From assembly GCA_045129695.1 (NCBI GenBank), contig JBGVJZ010000027.1, positions 1-31,250 on the forward strand: a DNA stretch of 31,250 nucleotides, given 5' to 3'. The DNA is from Eshraghiella sp045129695. GTDB lineage: Bacteria; Bacillota; Clostridia; Lachnospirales; Lachnospiraceae. The translations under genes were made by a program, and so were the position numbers. How positions within the stretch are numbered: position 1 is the stretch's first letter; every line of letters starts with the position of its first letter. Below, in pieces: positions 15,583 through 25,298 of the stretch. The notes below the pieces were generated by a model. The model was not told where the DNA came from. It worked only from the letters and a program-made list of their open reading frames with translations, and searched no databases.

Positions 15583-17964
15583 ATGCTTGAAATTAATAAT
15601 AATATCTTAAAAATTTCAGTCCGTAATCTGGTAGAGTTTCTGTGCCGGAGCGGAGATATTGATAACCGTTTTAGCGGAATTTCAGACCGGACGGCTATGG
15701 AAGCCGGTAGCAAAGCACATAGGAAAATCCAGAAATCCATGGGACCCGGGTATCGCTCTGAGGTCCCTTTAAAGTTTGTTGTGCCAAAAGACAGATATGA
15801 TGTAGTGATAGAAGGCAGGGCTGACGGAATATTTTCTGATGATGAAATTGTATACATTGATGAAATAAAAGGAACCTACAGAGATATAAGATATATTACA
15901 CAGGCACAGTATGTTCACAAGGCACAAGCTATGTGTTATGGCTGTTTCTATGCTGTTTCCAATAAATTGGACAGAATAGGTATAAGAGTTACGTATGTAA
16001 ATCTTGATGTGGAGAATATTAAATATTTTGAAGAAGTTTTTAGCATCTCAGAATTGCTGGAATGGTTTGAAAAGCTTGTAGACGAATTGTGTAAATGGGG
16101 AGATTTTGTATGTGAACATAAGAAACAAAGGGATGCGACCATTAAAAATCTGGAATTTCCTTTTGAATACAGGGAAGGTCAGCGCAATCTGGCAGTTAAT
16201 GTATATAAATCCATAAATCTTAAGAAAAATCTCTTCATACAGGCTCCTACCGGTGTTGGCAAGACAATTTCAACAGTGTATCCTGCAGTTAAGGCAATGG
16301 GTGAAGGACTGGCGGATAAAATATTCTATCTGACAGCCAAGACAATTACAAGAACTGCGGCAGAAGAGACTATTAACTATCTTCGTAATAAAGGTCTTGT
16401 ATTCAAATCAGCAACGATTACAGCCAAGGATAAAATATGTATGCTGGAAAGCGACACCGGTCCTGAATGTAATCCCATGGTATGCCCTTATGCTAAGGGG
16501 CATTATGACAGGGTTAATGAGGCTGTATACGATATTATAACTCATGAGGATGTTATAAGCCGCCGGGTAATTGAGGCATATGCGGCAAAACACAGAGTGT
16601 GCCCTTTTGAATGCTGTCTTGATGTAACATATTGGATGGATGCAATTATATGCGATTATAATTATGCCTTTGACCCGCATGTATGTCTGAAAAGATTTTT
16701 TGCAGATGGAACTGATAAGGATTATGTATTTCTCGTGGACGAGGCTCATAATCTGGTGGACAGGGCAAGGGAAATGTATAGTGCCTCAATTATTAAAGAA
16801 GAAATACTTGAAATTAAGAAAATGATAGGTTCCTCTTACGGCAGAAGGGTAATAAATGCTTTGGACAGATGTAATAAAAACCTCCTGGAGTTAAAAAGAC
16901 AGTGTGATGAAGAATACAGAATTCTGGAAACGGAGGATTCTTTTGCACTTAACATGGTAAGGCTTTCAGAGGAGCTTACCGTATTCATGGAGCGAAACAG
17001 GGATTTCCCTAATATGAAGGAAGTATCCGAGTTTTTCTTCAAGGTGAATCATTATAATTACATACATGAGGAACTGGATGAGAATTATATGATTTATACT
17101 GAGCATACGGAGCAGGGATTTGCATTAAAACTATTCTGCGTAAATCCGTCGGAAAGACTTAAGAAATGTATTGCAAAGGGAAGAAATGGCATTTTCTTCT
17201 CGGCAACACTCCTGCCTATTAACTATTACAAGGAATTGTTAAGCGGTGACATGGAGGATTATGCCATATATGCACAGTCGGTATTTGATGTAAGTAAGAG
17301 AAAGCTTCTGATTGGAAATGATGTTACAAGCAGATATACAAGAAGAAACATAACCGAATATACAAGAATTAAAAATTATATTGAGAATATTGTGACGGCA
17401 CACAGGGGAAATTATCTGGTGTTTTTCCCATCCTACAAATATCTTCTGGATGTTTATGAATGCTGCGATAAAAGAGATGATGTGGAATACGTTATACAAC
17501 ATTCGGGTATGACGGAGGCGGATAAAGAGGATTTTCTTGTGAGGTTTAATGATAATCACAATGAGACAGCTTTAGTTGGCTTCTGTGTAATGGGTGGTGT
17601 ATTCTCGGAAGGTATCGATTTAAAGGAGGACAGTCTTATTGGTGCGATAATTGTAGGTACCGGTCTTCCCTCGATTGATACAAGACAGCAGCTTTTGAGA
17701 TACTATTTTGATGAAAAAGAGAAGCTTGGATATGAGTATGCATATACCTATCCCGGAATGAATAAGGTTCTTCAGGCTGCGGGAAGAGTTATCAGAACGG
17801 AAGAAGACAAAGGTGTTGTTGTTCTGCTGGATGACCGGTTCCTTACAAGCCGCTATAAAGCATTGTTTCCACGCGAGTGGAGTGATTATTGTATAACGAA
17901 TGTTAATAAGGTGCATGAAGAAATACTGGATTTTTGGAATGACATGCATTATAATAAAGAGTAG
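15583..17964 (+). CDS. Cas4-like nuclease fused to XPD/DinG-type helicase
   Basis: 793 residues. Residues ~1-185 carry PD-(D/E)XK nuclease motifs in the RecB/Cas4 order: H46, GRADG with D81, E94-x-K96 and Q115-x3-Y119. The helicase follows: Walker A APTGVGKT (221-228), DEAH box (386-389), SAT-like motif near GIFFSATLL, and motif VI QAAGRVIRTEEDKG (~730-743). Between the first two helicase motifs a cysteine set (C286, C296, C301, then C340/C344/C345) fits the Fe-S domain of XPD/DinG helicases. Known: XPD-family helicases unwind 5' to 3' and use the Fe-S domain as a wedge. Inference: an ATP-driven helicase with a linked exonuclease for DNA repair or R-loop or foreign DNA processing. Ribosome site GAGG; 37 nt before the next gene. 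Confidence 0.85.
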   Translation: MLEINNNILKISVRNLVEFLCRSGDIDNRFSGISDRTAMEAGSKAHRKIQKSMGPGYRSEVPLKFVVPKDRYDVVIEGRADGIFSDDEIVYIDEIKGTYRDIRYITQAQYVHKAQAMCYGCFYAVSNKLDRIGIRVTYVNLDVENIKYFEEVFSISELLEWFEKLVDELCKWGDFVCEHKKQRDATIKNLEFPFEYREGQRNLAVNVYKSINLKKNLFIQAPTGVGKTISTVYPAVKAMGEGLADKIFYLTAKTITRTAAEETINYLRNKGLVFKSATITAKDKICMLESDTGPECNPMVCPYAKGHYDRVNEAVYDIITHEDVISRRVIEAYAAKHRVCPFECCLDVTYWMDAIICDYNYAFDPHVCLKRFFADGTDKDYVFLVDEAHNLVDRAREMYSASIIKEEILEIKKMIGSSYGRRVINALDRCNKNLLELKRQCDEEYRILETEDSFALNMVRLSEELTVFMERNRDFPNMKEVSEFFFKVNHYNYIHEELDENYMIYTEHTEQGFALKLFCVNPSERLKKCIAKGRNGIFFSATLLPINYYKELLSGDMEDYAIYAQSVFDVSKRKLLIGNDVTSRYTRRNITEYTRIKNYIENIVTAHRGNYLVFFPSYKYLLDVYECCDKRDDVEYVIQHSGMTEADKEDFLVRFNDNHNETALVGFCVMGGVFSEGIDLKEDSLIGAIIVGTGLPSIDTRQQLLRYYFDEKEKLGYEYAYTYPGMNKVLQAAGRVIRTEEDKGVVVLLDDRFLTSRYKALFPREWSDYCITNVNKVHEEILDFWNDMHYNKE

Positions 17965-18001
17965 TGTGCCAATTAATTGGATTATTTTTAAGGGGAAAAT
18001 A

Positions 18002-18952
18002 ATGATTGAGGAAATAGTATCTTTGCAAATGCCGGTAGGAGAGCGCCTTTCAGTTAAGAAGAACAGGCTATTACCGATTACTCAGGATAAGGATTGTAAG
18101 CGGATTTCAATTGTTACAGGAACACATGGGGATGAGTTGAACGGGCAGTATATCTGTTACAAGCTTATTGAAAGAATTAAAGCAGAGCCTGATAAACTCA
18201 ATGGTATTGTTGATGTATATCCATCAATTAATCCTTTGGGAATAGATACCGGGAGCCGTGGTATTCCCATGAATGATCTGGATATGAACAGAGTATTTCC
18301 CGGAACGGATTCGGGTGCAATGGCTGAACATGTTGCTTACAAGATAACGCAGGATATTATCGGCAGTGATATGTGTGTTGATGTGCATTCCTCCAATATA
18401 TTTATTAAAGAGGTGCCGCAGGTAAGATTAAGTCCTGAGAATTTTAATTCTCTTCTTCCTTATGCCAGACTGCTTAATGCTGATATAATATGGGCATTGT
18501 CCTCATCTGTATATCTGGAATCCTCTCTTGCAAACTGTCTTAATACGTTTGGCGTTCCGTCACTTGTTGTAGAGATGGGTGTAGGCTCCAAGATTACAAG
18601 AAGATATGCGAGACAGACACTGGAGGGTATTTTCAGACTGATGAAAGAGCTTGGAATATGGCAGGGAGAGGTTTCAAAGGTTAAGGAACCGATTATTGCA
18701 GAGCCGGGTGCAGTTGCAGCAATTCACGCCGGAAGTTCAGGTGTTTTTATACTTGACGTTGAACATATAGGCATTAATATTTCCAAGGGTACACATATTG
18801 GTAAGATTGTTAATCCTCTTACAGGAGAGGTTATTGAAGAGATTATATCTCCGAAGGATGGTTTTCTGCTTACCGTAAGGGAACATCCGGTTGTGTATAA
18901 GGGCGCCATTATGGCAAGAGTTTGCGGTAATGGAGGTGCTTTGAATGAATAA
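18002..18952 (+). CDS. AstE/AspA-family (M14-like) zinc hydrolase, apparently active
   Basis: 316 residues from ATG 18002 behind AAGGGG; an earlier in-frame start at 17900 would lie inside the helicase gene. Zinc ligands H42 and E45 (GTHGDE) and H129 (DVHSS), substrate-loop motif NRVFPG (96-101), and candidate catalytic base E191 (VVEMG) are all present. The C-terminal ~75 residues form the beta-barrel typical of succinylglutamate desuccinylase/aspartoacylase proteins. Known: the family removes acyl groups from N-acylated amino acids, among other amide cleavages; the substrate here is unknown. Cytoplasmic. Its stop overlaps the start of a paralogue by 8 nt. Confidence 0.85.
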   Translation: MIEEIVSLQMPVGERLSVKKNRLLPITQDKDCKRISIVTGTHGDELNGQYICYKLIERIKAEPDKLNGIVDVYPSINPLGIDTGSRGIPMNDLDMNRVFPGTDSGAMAEHVAYKITQDIIGSDMCVDVHSSNIFIKEVPQVRLSPENFNSLLPYARLLNADIIWALSSSVYLESSLANCLNTFGVPSLVVEMGVGSKITRRYARQTLEGIFRLMKELGIWQGEVSKVKEPIIAEPGAVAAIHAGSSGVFILDVEHIGINISKGTHIGKIVNPLTGEVIEEIISPKDGFLLTVREHPVVYKGAIMARVCGNGGALNE

Positions 18953-19880
18953 AGAGCTTTTGTATACCCTTAAGGGTGTTTACAGGGAAGAATTTAATAT
19001 TACAGGTTTCAGCTTCGGACATGGAGATAAGGCGGCGTGTGTTGTAGGTGCTTTAAGAGGTAATGAATACCAGCAGATATATATTTGCTCACAGCTTATT
19101 CGTGAGCTTAAGAAGCTTGAAGAACATGGACAGATTGTTGTTAATAAGCAGATACTTGTAATACCTTGTCTTAATCAGTATTCAACCAATATTGACAGAC
19201 GATTCTGGCCATTGGATGATTCGGACATCAACAGAAAGTTTCCGGGACATATTAATGGTGATACGACACAGCAGATTGCAGCAGAGATAATGGAAATTAT
19301 CAAAGGCTATAGCTATGGAATTAATCTTACCAGCTTCTATATGCCGGGTAAATTTGTGCCGCATGTCAGAATGATGGAGACAGGATTCCAGAATCCGAGT
19401 CTTGCAAATCTGTTTGGTCTGCCGTTTGTGGTTACACGTAAGCCAAAGCCTATGGATACCACAACTTTGAATTATAACTGGCAGATGAGAGGCACAAGTG
19501 CTTTTTCAGTATATACCAATTGTACCGATTACATTGATGATGTGTCCGCAAGGCAGTCAGTTGCATCGATTTTACGATTCCTGACAAGAATGGGAATTAT
19601 AAAATATAATAACCATAGCGGTTATATTGCCGAGGTGCTCAACGAGGAGGATTTGCTTCCGATTCTGTCGGGGGCAGCAGGTCTTTACAGAAGACTTAAG
19701 GAGCCCGGTGAACCGGTTTATCGTGGAGATATTATCGGCGAGATTATTGATCCGTTCTGTGGAGAAGTGGTGAGCAGAGTTGTGTCACCTACAGAGGGAT
19801 TAATATTTTTTGCACATACGAATCCTACCGTAATGGAGGATGCCGTTGTGTATAAAGTTATTAGAAGATTACATGAATAA
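18945..19880 (+). CDS. AstE/AspA-family paralogue lacking zinc ligands (probable pseudoenzyme)
   Basis: 311 residues, ATG in the overlap ATGAATAA with GGAGGTG upstream. It aligns along its length with the preceding gene (for example NRKFPG at 96-101, same C-terminal barrel ending in PTVMEDAVVYKV). At the metal site GTHGDE is replaced by ALRGNE, so the His is R38 though E41 remains; DVHSS is replaced by NLTSF, so the second His is T129; and no Glu lies at the position of E191. Inference: it cannot bind zinc in the family manner and may act as a regulatory or structural partner of the active copy. Conserved length and absence of stops argue against a dying gene. Confidence 0.83.
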   Translation: MNKELLYTLKGVYREEFNITGFSFGHGDKAACVVGALRGNEYQQIYICSQLIRELKKLEEHGQIVVNKQILVIPCLNQYSTNIDRRFWPLDDSDINRKFPGHINGDTTQQIAAEIMEIIKGYSYGINLTSFYMPGKFVPHVRMMETGFQNPSLANLFGLPFVVTRKPKPMDTTTLNYNWQMRGTSAFSVYTNCTDYIDDVSARQSVASILRFLTRMGIIKYNNHSGYIAEVLNEEDLLPILSGAAGLYRRLKEPGEPVYRGDIIGEIIDPFCGEVVSRVVSPTEGLIFFAHTNPTVMEDAVVYKVIRRLHE

Positions 19881-19902
19881 AATTATTTTGAAGGAGAACC
19901 TT

Positions 19903-22900
19903 ATGAGTAACGTAAGAAGAGTTTATTCAGAGAAAATGCCTGCTTTTGCAGTTAAGGCAAAAGAACTTAGTGAGGAAATCAGCAGTTATCTAAATATTAA
20001 TACTGTGTCTAATGTAAGAGTACTGATTCGCTATGACATTGAGAATATTACAGATGCCACTTATGAGAAGGCCTTGGTAACTGTTTTTTCTGAGCCACCG
20101 GTTGATTATGTATATGAGGAAGAGTTTGCACATAATGACAGCGATTATGTGTTTGGCGTTGAGTATTTACCGGGACAGTTTGACCAGCGTGCAGACAGTG
20201 CCGAGCAGTGTGTGAAATTACTTAAAGAGGATGAGGAACCTGTTATCAAAACTGCAACGGTTTATGTTATTGAAGGTGAACTAACAGCTCAGGAAGCAGA
20301 CAAGATTAAGAATTTCTGTATCAACCCTGTTGATTCGAGAGAGGCTGATATGAATAAGCCTGATACACTTGTAACGGTTTTTCCAGAGCCTGCTGATGTT
20401 ATTGTATTTGATGGTTTCAAGGATATGGCAGAGGATGAACTTAAGAAGCTCTATGATTCATTGGGACTTGCCATGACCTTTAAGGATTTCCTTCATATTC
20501 AGAATTATTTTAAGAACGAACTAGACAGAAATCCTTCAATGACAGAGATTCGTGTGCTTGATACATACTGGTCAGACCACTGCCGTCATACGACATTCTC
20601 TACGGAACTTAAAAATATTAAGTTTGAGGATGGTTTTTATAAGGCTCCTATTGAGAAGACTTTTGAAGAATATAAGGATACCTTCAAGGAAGTATATGCA
20701 GGAAGAGATGATAAGTTCGTATGTCTTATGGATATCGCACTTATGGCTATGAAGAAGCTTAAAAAGGACGGCAGGCTTCAGGATATGGAAGTATCTGATG
20801 AAATTAATGCCTGCAGTATTGTTGTTCCTGTAACAATTGATGGTGTTACAGAGGAGTGGCTTGTTAACTTTAAGAACGAGACACATAATCATCCGACAGA
20901 AATTGAGCCTTTCGGTGGTGCTGCCACCTGTCTTGGAGGAGCTATCCGTGACCCGTTGTCAGGACGTACATATGTATATCAGGCAATGCGTGTAACAGGT
21001 GCTGCTGATCCTACACTTCCTCTTGACAGGACCATGAATGGTAAGCTTCCACAGAAGAAGATTGTTCGGGAGGCTGCTCATGGTTACAGCTCATATGGTA
21101 ATCAGATTGGACTTGCAACAGGCTTTGTTAAAGAAGTATATCATCCAAATTATGCAGCCAAAAGAATGGAAATCGGTGCTGTAATGGGTGCTGCTCCGAG
21201 AAGTGCGGTTATTCGTGAGACATCTGATCCGGGCGATATCATTATTCTCCTTGGCGGAAGAACTGGCCGCGATGGTTGTGGCGGAGCAACCGGTTCGTCC
21301 AAGGCTCATACAGAGAAGTCAATTGATTCCTGCGGTGCTGAGGTTCAGAAGGGTAATGCACCTACTGAGCGTAAGATTCAGAGAATGTTCAGAAGACCTG
21401 AGGTAAGTAAGCTTATTAAGAAATGTAATGATTTTGGTGCCGGCGGTGTATCTGTAGCTATCGGAGAGCTTGCTGACGGACTCAGAGTATCACTTGATAA
21501 AGTACCTAAGAAATATGCAGGACTTGACGGAACAGAACTTGCCATATCAGAGTCACAGGAACGTATGGCTGTTGTGGTTGACCCTAAGGATGTGGAACAG
21601 TTCCTTAAGTATGCTGCGGAAGAGAATCTTGAAGCAGTTACTGTTGCAGTTGTTACAGAAGAGAAGCGACTTATTCTTGAGTGGAGAGGTAAGGAAATTG
21701 TTAATATCAGCAGAGCCTTCCTTGATACCAATGGCGCCCATCAGGAAACAGATGTTGTGGTTAATATGCCTGCCAAAGAGGAGAATCTCTTTGCAGCTAA
21801 GAAAATAGATGATGTTAAGAGTGCATGGCTTGATACGCTTAAGGACTTGAATGTATGTTCACAGAAGGGACTCGTCGAGATGTTTGACGGTTCAATCGGT
21901 GCAGGCTCAGTATTTATGCCTTATGGTGGTAAATACCAGCTTACAGAGGTTCAGACAATGGTTGCCAAGCTTCCTGTATTAAAGGGCAAGACAGATATGG
22001 TAACAATGATGAGCTATGGTTTTGATCCATATCTTTCTTCATGGAGTGCGTATCATGGAGCAATCTATGCGGTTGTTGAATCAATGGCTAAGATTGTATG
22101 TGCCGGCGGTGATTTTAAGAAAATCCGTTTTACATTCCAGGAGTATTTCCGCAGAATGACAGAGGATCCGACACGCTGGGGCGAGCCAATGAAGGCGTTG
22201 CTGGGTGCTTTTGATGCACAGATGGGATTCGGACTTCCTTCAATCGGCGGTAAGGACAGTATGTCAGGTTCATTCAATGATATTGATGTTCCTAACACTC
22301 TTGTGTCCTTTGCAGTTGATACAGCAAGCTCTGATGATGTTATTACACCTGAGTTTAAGAAAGCAGGCAATTCATTGGTTCTCTTTGAAATTGAGAGGGA
22401 TGAGTATGATGTCCCTGTATATTCACAGGTTATGGATTTATATAATGCAGTTGCAAAAGCAATTGCAGACAAAGCAGTTGTAAGTGCATATACTCTTAAT
22501 GCAAAGGGTATTGTGGAAGCTGTAAGCAAAATGTCATTCGGTAATATGCTCGGTGCAGATATATGCACATGCATTGACAAAGATACTTTGTTTGCACCAA
22601 TGTACGGATGCATTCTTGCAGAGGTTGATCCTGATAAGCTTGATGCAATCGGATGCAAATATACATTAATCGGTTCTGTAACAGATAATGCAGAATTTAC
22701 TTACGGAGATGTTAAGATTGACCTTAATGAGGCTGTTAAGGCATGGAAGAAACCTCTTGAGAAGGTATTCCCAACTATTGCCGTTAGGGGCGGAGAGCAA
22801 ATCGATACTCCTGTATACGATGCCAAAGAAATCTATATATGTAAGAATAAAGTAGCTAAACCAACAGTGTTTATTCCGGTATTCCCGGGTACTAACTGTG

Positions 22901-23655
22901 AATATGACAGTACCAAGGCTTTTGAAGCAGCAGGCGCAGATGTAATTACCAAGGTATTTAAGAATCTCTCAGCAGAAGATATCAGAGATTCTGTTGAAGA
23001 ATTTGAAAAAGCAATCAATCAGGCTCAGATTATTATGTTCCCTGGCGGATTCTCTGCAGGTGATGAGCCGGATGGTTCAGCCAAATTCTTCGCTACAGCA
23101 TTCCGTAATGCGAAGATTAAAGAGGCAGTTGATAAGCTTCTTAATGAGAGAGATGGTCTTGCACTTGGTATCTGTAACGGTTTCCAGGCACTGATTAAGC
23201 TTGGATTGGTTCCATATGGAAAGATTACAGAACAGAAAGCCGATTCACCTACACTTACAATGAATACTATCGGAAGACATATTTCCAAGATGGTATATAC
23301 CAAGGTTGTATCTAATAAGTCACCATGGCTTCGTGGTGCAGAGCTTGGCGGAGTATATTGTACACCTGCTTCACATGGTGAAGGACGTTTTGTTGCCAAT
23401 GAAGAATGGATTAAGAAACTTTTTGCGGAAGGCATGGTTGGAACACAGTATGTTGATATTGACGGTAATCCGACAATGGATGAGGAATGGAATATCAATG
23501 GTTCTTACAGCTCAATCGAGGGCATTACCAGTCCTGATGGAAGAGTATATGGTAAGATGGCACATGTTGAGCGTAAAGGCGATGCTGTTGCAATCAATAT
23601 TTATGGCGAACAGGATTTGAAGATATTTGAATCAGGCGTTGCATATTTTAAATAA
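19903..23655 (+). CDS. purL: Phosphoribosylformylglycinamidine synthase, single-chain PurL
   Basis: 1250 residues from ATG 19903 behind AAGGAG. This is the large form, with N-terminal PurS-like and linker regions, the conserved SDHCRHTTF (near 223-231), ETHNHP with the glycine-rich loop (~325-345), a second ATPase-like half, and a C-terminal class I glutaminase. The glutaminase has nucleophile C1091 (GICNGFQ) and H1158/E1160 (SHGEGR). Known: converts formylglycinamide ribonucleotide, glutamine and ATP to the amidine, the fourth step of de novo purine synthesis. Single-chain PurL does not need separate PurS and PurQ. It is not next to other pur genes here, and I see no purine riboswitch upstream; it appears to be transcribed with unrelated genes. 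Confidence 0.96.
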   Translation: MSNVRRVYSEKMPAFAVKAKELSEEISSYLNINTVSNVRVLIRYDIENITDATYEKALVTVFSEPPVDYVYEEEFAHNDSDYVFGVEYLPGQFDQRADSAEQCVKLLKEDEEPVIKTATVYVIEGELTAQEADKIKNFCINPVDSREADMNKPDTLVTVFPEPADVIVFDGFKDMAEDELKKLYDSLGLAMTFKDFLHIQNYFKNELDRNPSMTEIRVLDTYWSDHCRHTTFSTELKNIKFEDGFYKAPIEKTFEEYKDTFKEVYAGRDDKFVCLMDIALMAMKKLKKDGRLQDMEVSDEINACSIVVPVTIDGVTEEWLVNFKNETHNHPTEIEPFGGAATCLGGAIRDPLSGRTYVYQAMRVTGAADPTLPLDRTMNGKLPQKKIVREAAHGYSSYGNQIGLATGFVKEVYHPNYAAKRMEIGAVMGAAPRSAVIRETSDPGDIIILLGGRTGRDGCGGATGSSKAHTEKSIDSCGAEVQKGNAPTERKIQRMFRRPEVSKLIKKCNDFGAGGVSVAIGELADGLRVSLDKVPKKYAGLDGTELAISESQERMAVVVDPKDVEQFLKYAAEENLEAVTVAVVTEEKRLILEWRGKEIVNISRAFLDTNGAHQETDVVVNMPAKEENLFAAKKIDDVKSAWLDTLKDLNVCSQKGLVEMFDGSIGAGSVFMPYGGKYQLTEVQTMVAKLPVLKGKTDMVTMMSYGFDPYLSSWSAYHGAIYAVVESMAKIVCAGGDFKKIRFTFQEYFRRMTEDPTRWGEPMKALLGAFDAQMGFGLPSIGGKDSMSGSFNDIDVPNTLVSFAVDTASSDDVITPEFKKAGNSLVLFEIERDEYDVPVYSQVMDLYNAVAKAIADKAVVSAYTLNAKGIVEAVSKMSFGNMLGADICTCIDKDTLFAPMYGCILAEVDPDKLDAIGCKYTLIGSVTDNAEFTYGDVKIDLNEAVKAWKKPLEKVFPTIAVRGGEQIDTPVYDAKEIYICKNKVAKPTVFIPVFPGTNCEYDSTKAFEAAGADVITKVFKNLSAEDIRDSVEEFEKAINQAQIIMFPGGFSAGDEPDGSAKFFATAFRNAKIKEAVDKLLNERDGLALGICNGFQALIKLGLVPYGKITEQKADSPTLTMNTIGRHISKMVYTKVVSNKSPWLRGAELGGVYCTPASHGEGRFVANEEWIKKLFAEGMVGTQYVDIDGNPTMDEEWNINGSYSSIEGITSPDGRVYGKMAHVERKGDAVAINIYGEQDLKIFESGVAYFK

Positions 23656-23673
23656 TAATGGAGTAACGTATTT

Positions 23674-24318
23674 ATGAGACTGGGCGATATTGATGAGGAT
23701 GAAATTGTACTTGCCTCTGATTCTATTGACAAAGAGGATAAAGCCTCTAAGGATCAAAAAGAGAAGAGCAGACCCAAAGCAATTTTGTCAGTTGTTTTTG
23801 ACTATTTAAAAGTAATTGTACTTGGTGCTTTAATTGCTTTCCTGATTAGTAAATTTGTTATAATCAATGCTGAGGTTCCGACCGAATCAATGGTTCACAC
23901 CATAGAAGCCGGCGACAGACTTATCGGACTAAGACTTACATATTATTTTGATTCGCCTGAAAGAGGGGATATTGTAATATTTAAATGTCCTAAGCAGGGT
24001 GAAGATTATAATAAGTTATATGTTAAGAGAGTAATCGGACTTCCGGGTGAAACCGTGGAGATTAGGGCCGGTGCAGTCTGGATTAAAACAGCAGCCGGAG
24101 AAGAATTTATGCTTCAGGAGGATTATCTTAATGAAACTCCGAGACCGGATGCTGCGGTTAATAATATGTCCTATCCGGTACCGGAAGGTTCATATTTTAT
24201 GATGGGTGATAATCGTAATAATTCCGATGATTCACGTTTCTGGGGAACTGTTACAGAGGACAGAGTATTGGCAAAGGTTCTGTTCAGATATTATCCGGGA
24301 TTTGAAGTTCTTAAATAA
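23674..24318 (+). CDS. lepB: Signal peptidase I
   Basis: 214 residues, GGAG upstream. An acidic/basic cytoplasmic tail (1-35) precedes one membrane helix (~38-63). The catalytic Ser is S72 in PTESM and the general base K118 in YVKRVIGLPGE; the GDNR-type box is at MMGDNRNNSDDSRFWG. Known: cleaves signal peptides from exported proteins at the outer face of the membrane. The single helix and ~180-residue catalytic part are typical of Gram-positive Sip enzymes. It starts 18 nt after purL and ends at a strong hairpin. Confidence 0.94.
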   Translation: MRLGDIDEDEIVLASDSIDKEDKASKDQKEKSRPKAILSVVFDYLKVIVLGALIAFLISKFVIINAEVPTESMVHTIEAGDRLIGLRLTYYFDSPERGDIVIFKCPKQGEDYNKLYVKRVIGLPGETVEIRAGAVWIKTAAGEEFMLQEDYLNETPRPDAAVNNMSYPVPEGSYFMMGDNRNNSDDSRFWGTVTEDRVLAKVLFRYYPGFEVLK

Positions 24319-24332
24319 AACTTAAATTAAAA

Positions 24333-24371
24333 ACAGGGACTGTTACAAATTTCATCTGTAACAGTCCCTGT
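24333..24371. terminator. Shared hairpin terminator between lepB and the degV-family gene
   Basis: 15-bp perfect stem (24333-24347 with 24357-24371; arms begin ACAGGGACTG), 9-nt loop. On the minus strand it runs into a T-rich tail, so it terminates the degV-family gene efficiently. On the plus strand the tail is short (TCTTAAT), so lepB termination may be less complete. Confidence 0.85.
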
Positions 24372-24385
24372 CTTAATATGAATTA

Positions 24386-25252
24386 TTATTTATAATCTGC
24401 TTCATAGAAAAATGCAATGACACCCGGACCGGCATGTGCACCAATTGTAGGACATACATAATTGATTATAACATCTTTAACTGCTGTACGCTCCTTAACC
24501 AACGAAGCAACAAATTCAGCATCTTCAAGACTGTCACCATGACTAATCATAACCACGTCATTAGGATGATTACCCATTGATTCAATCATAGTATCAACCA
24601 ATTTGGTAAGGGATTTCTTACGCCCTCTGACCTTGCCTACTGCAACAAGACTGCCCTTATCATCTACATGAAGTAATGGCTTGATACCAACTAATGTTCC
24701 AATAACGGCAGTTGCTTTGGAAACTCTTCCGCCACGATGAAGATGAAAAAGACTGTCAACAGTAAACTGGTGGGATATATTATTTTTAAGTGATTCAATA
24801 TATTTAACAGTCTCGTCCATTGAATGTCCCTGATTCTTATATTCAATTGCCTTATAGACCAAAAGACCTTCGCCCATTGATGCCGCCAAAGAATCAATTA
24901 CGACAATTCTTGAATTAGGATATTCCTCTAAAAGTTCGTTGGCAGCAAGTGCTGAATTCTGACAGCTGCTGCTTAATGCTGAAGAGAAAGCAATGTGGAT
25001 AATGTCGTATCCTTCGTTAAGACGCTTCCGGAATATTTCCTTGGAATCTTCAGGGTTGGTTGCCATTGTTGTAGGCATCTCACCATTGCGCATACGTTCA
25101 TAAAATTCATGCGGGTCAAGCTGCTTGTCCCCACCATAAATCTCATCTTCGCCAAAACGGTAAAATAATGGGTGAATGTCGATTCTATTTGCGCTACAGT
25201 ATTCTGCCGTCAAATCGCAGGTGGTGTCACTGGAAATAATAAATTCTCGCAT
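24386..25252 (-). CDS. DegV-family fatty-acid-binding protein
   Basis: 288 residues, ATG behind AAGGAGG. N-terminal motif SSDTTCDLT (7-15), followed by the mid-protein AFSSALSSSC and the C-terminal GPGVIAFFY typical of DegV proteins. No signal peptide. Known: DegV/FakB-type proteins bind a fatty acid in a buried pocket, and FakB proteins present it to the kinase FakA for phosphorylation. No fakA-like (DAK) gene is in the window, so the partner is elsewhere and the FakB role is inference. It stands alone between the lepB hairpin and the infC promoters. Confidence 0.92.
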   Translation of the reverse strand: MREFIISSDTTCDLTAEYCSANRIDIHPLFYRFGEDEIYGGDKQLDPHEFYERMRNGEMPTTMATNPEDSKEIFRKRLNEGYDIIHIAFSSALSSSCQNSALAANELLEEYPNSRIVVIDSLAASMGEGLLVYKAIEYKNQGHSMDETVKYIESLKNNISHQFTVDSLFHLHRGGRVSKATAVIGTLVGIKPLLHVDDKGSLVAVGKVRGRKKSLTKLVDTMIESMGNHPNDVVMISHGDSLEDAEFVASLVKERTAVKDVIINYVCPTIGAHAGPGVIAFFYEADYK

Positions 25253-25298
25253 ATATAATCCTCCTTAAGAGTGTTGATAACTTATGATATGGAAATTA

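Noticed and set aside
22065..22658. A 197-codon minus-strand frame
   Set aside because: Lies wholly within purL in the opposite direction; its Ser/Ala/Thr-rich composition is that of antisense codons. Other frames inside purL (21378-21731, 23025-23498) were rejected for the same reason.
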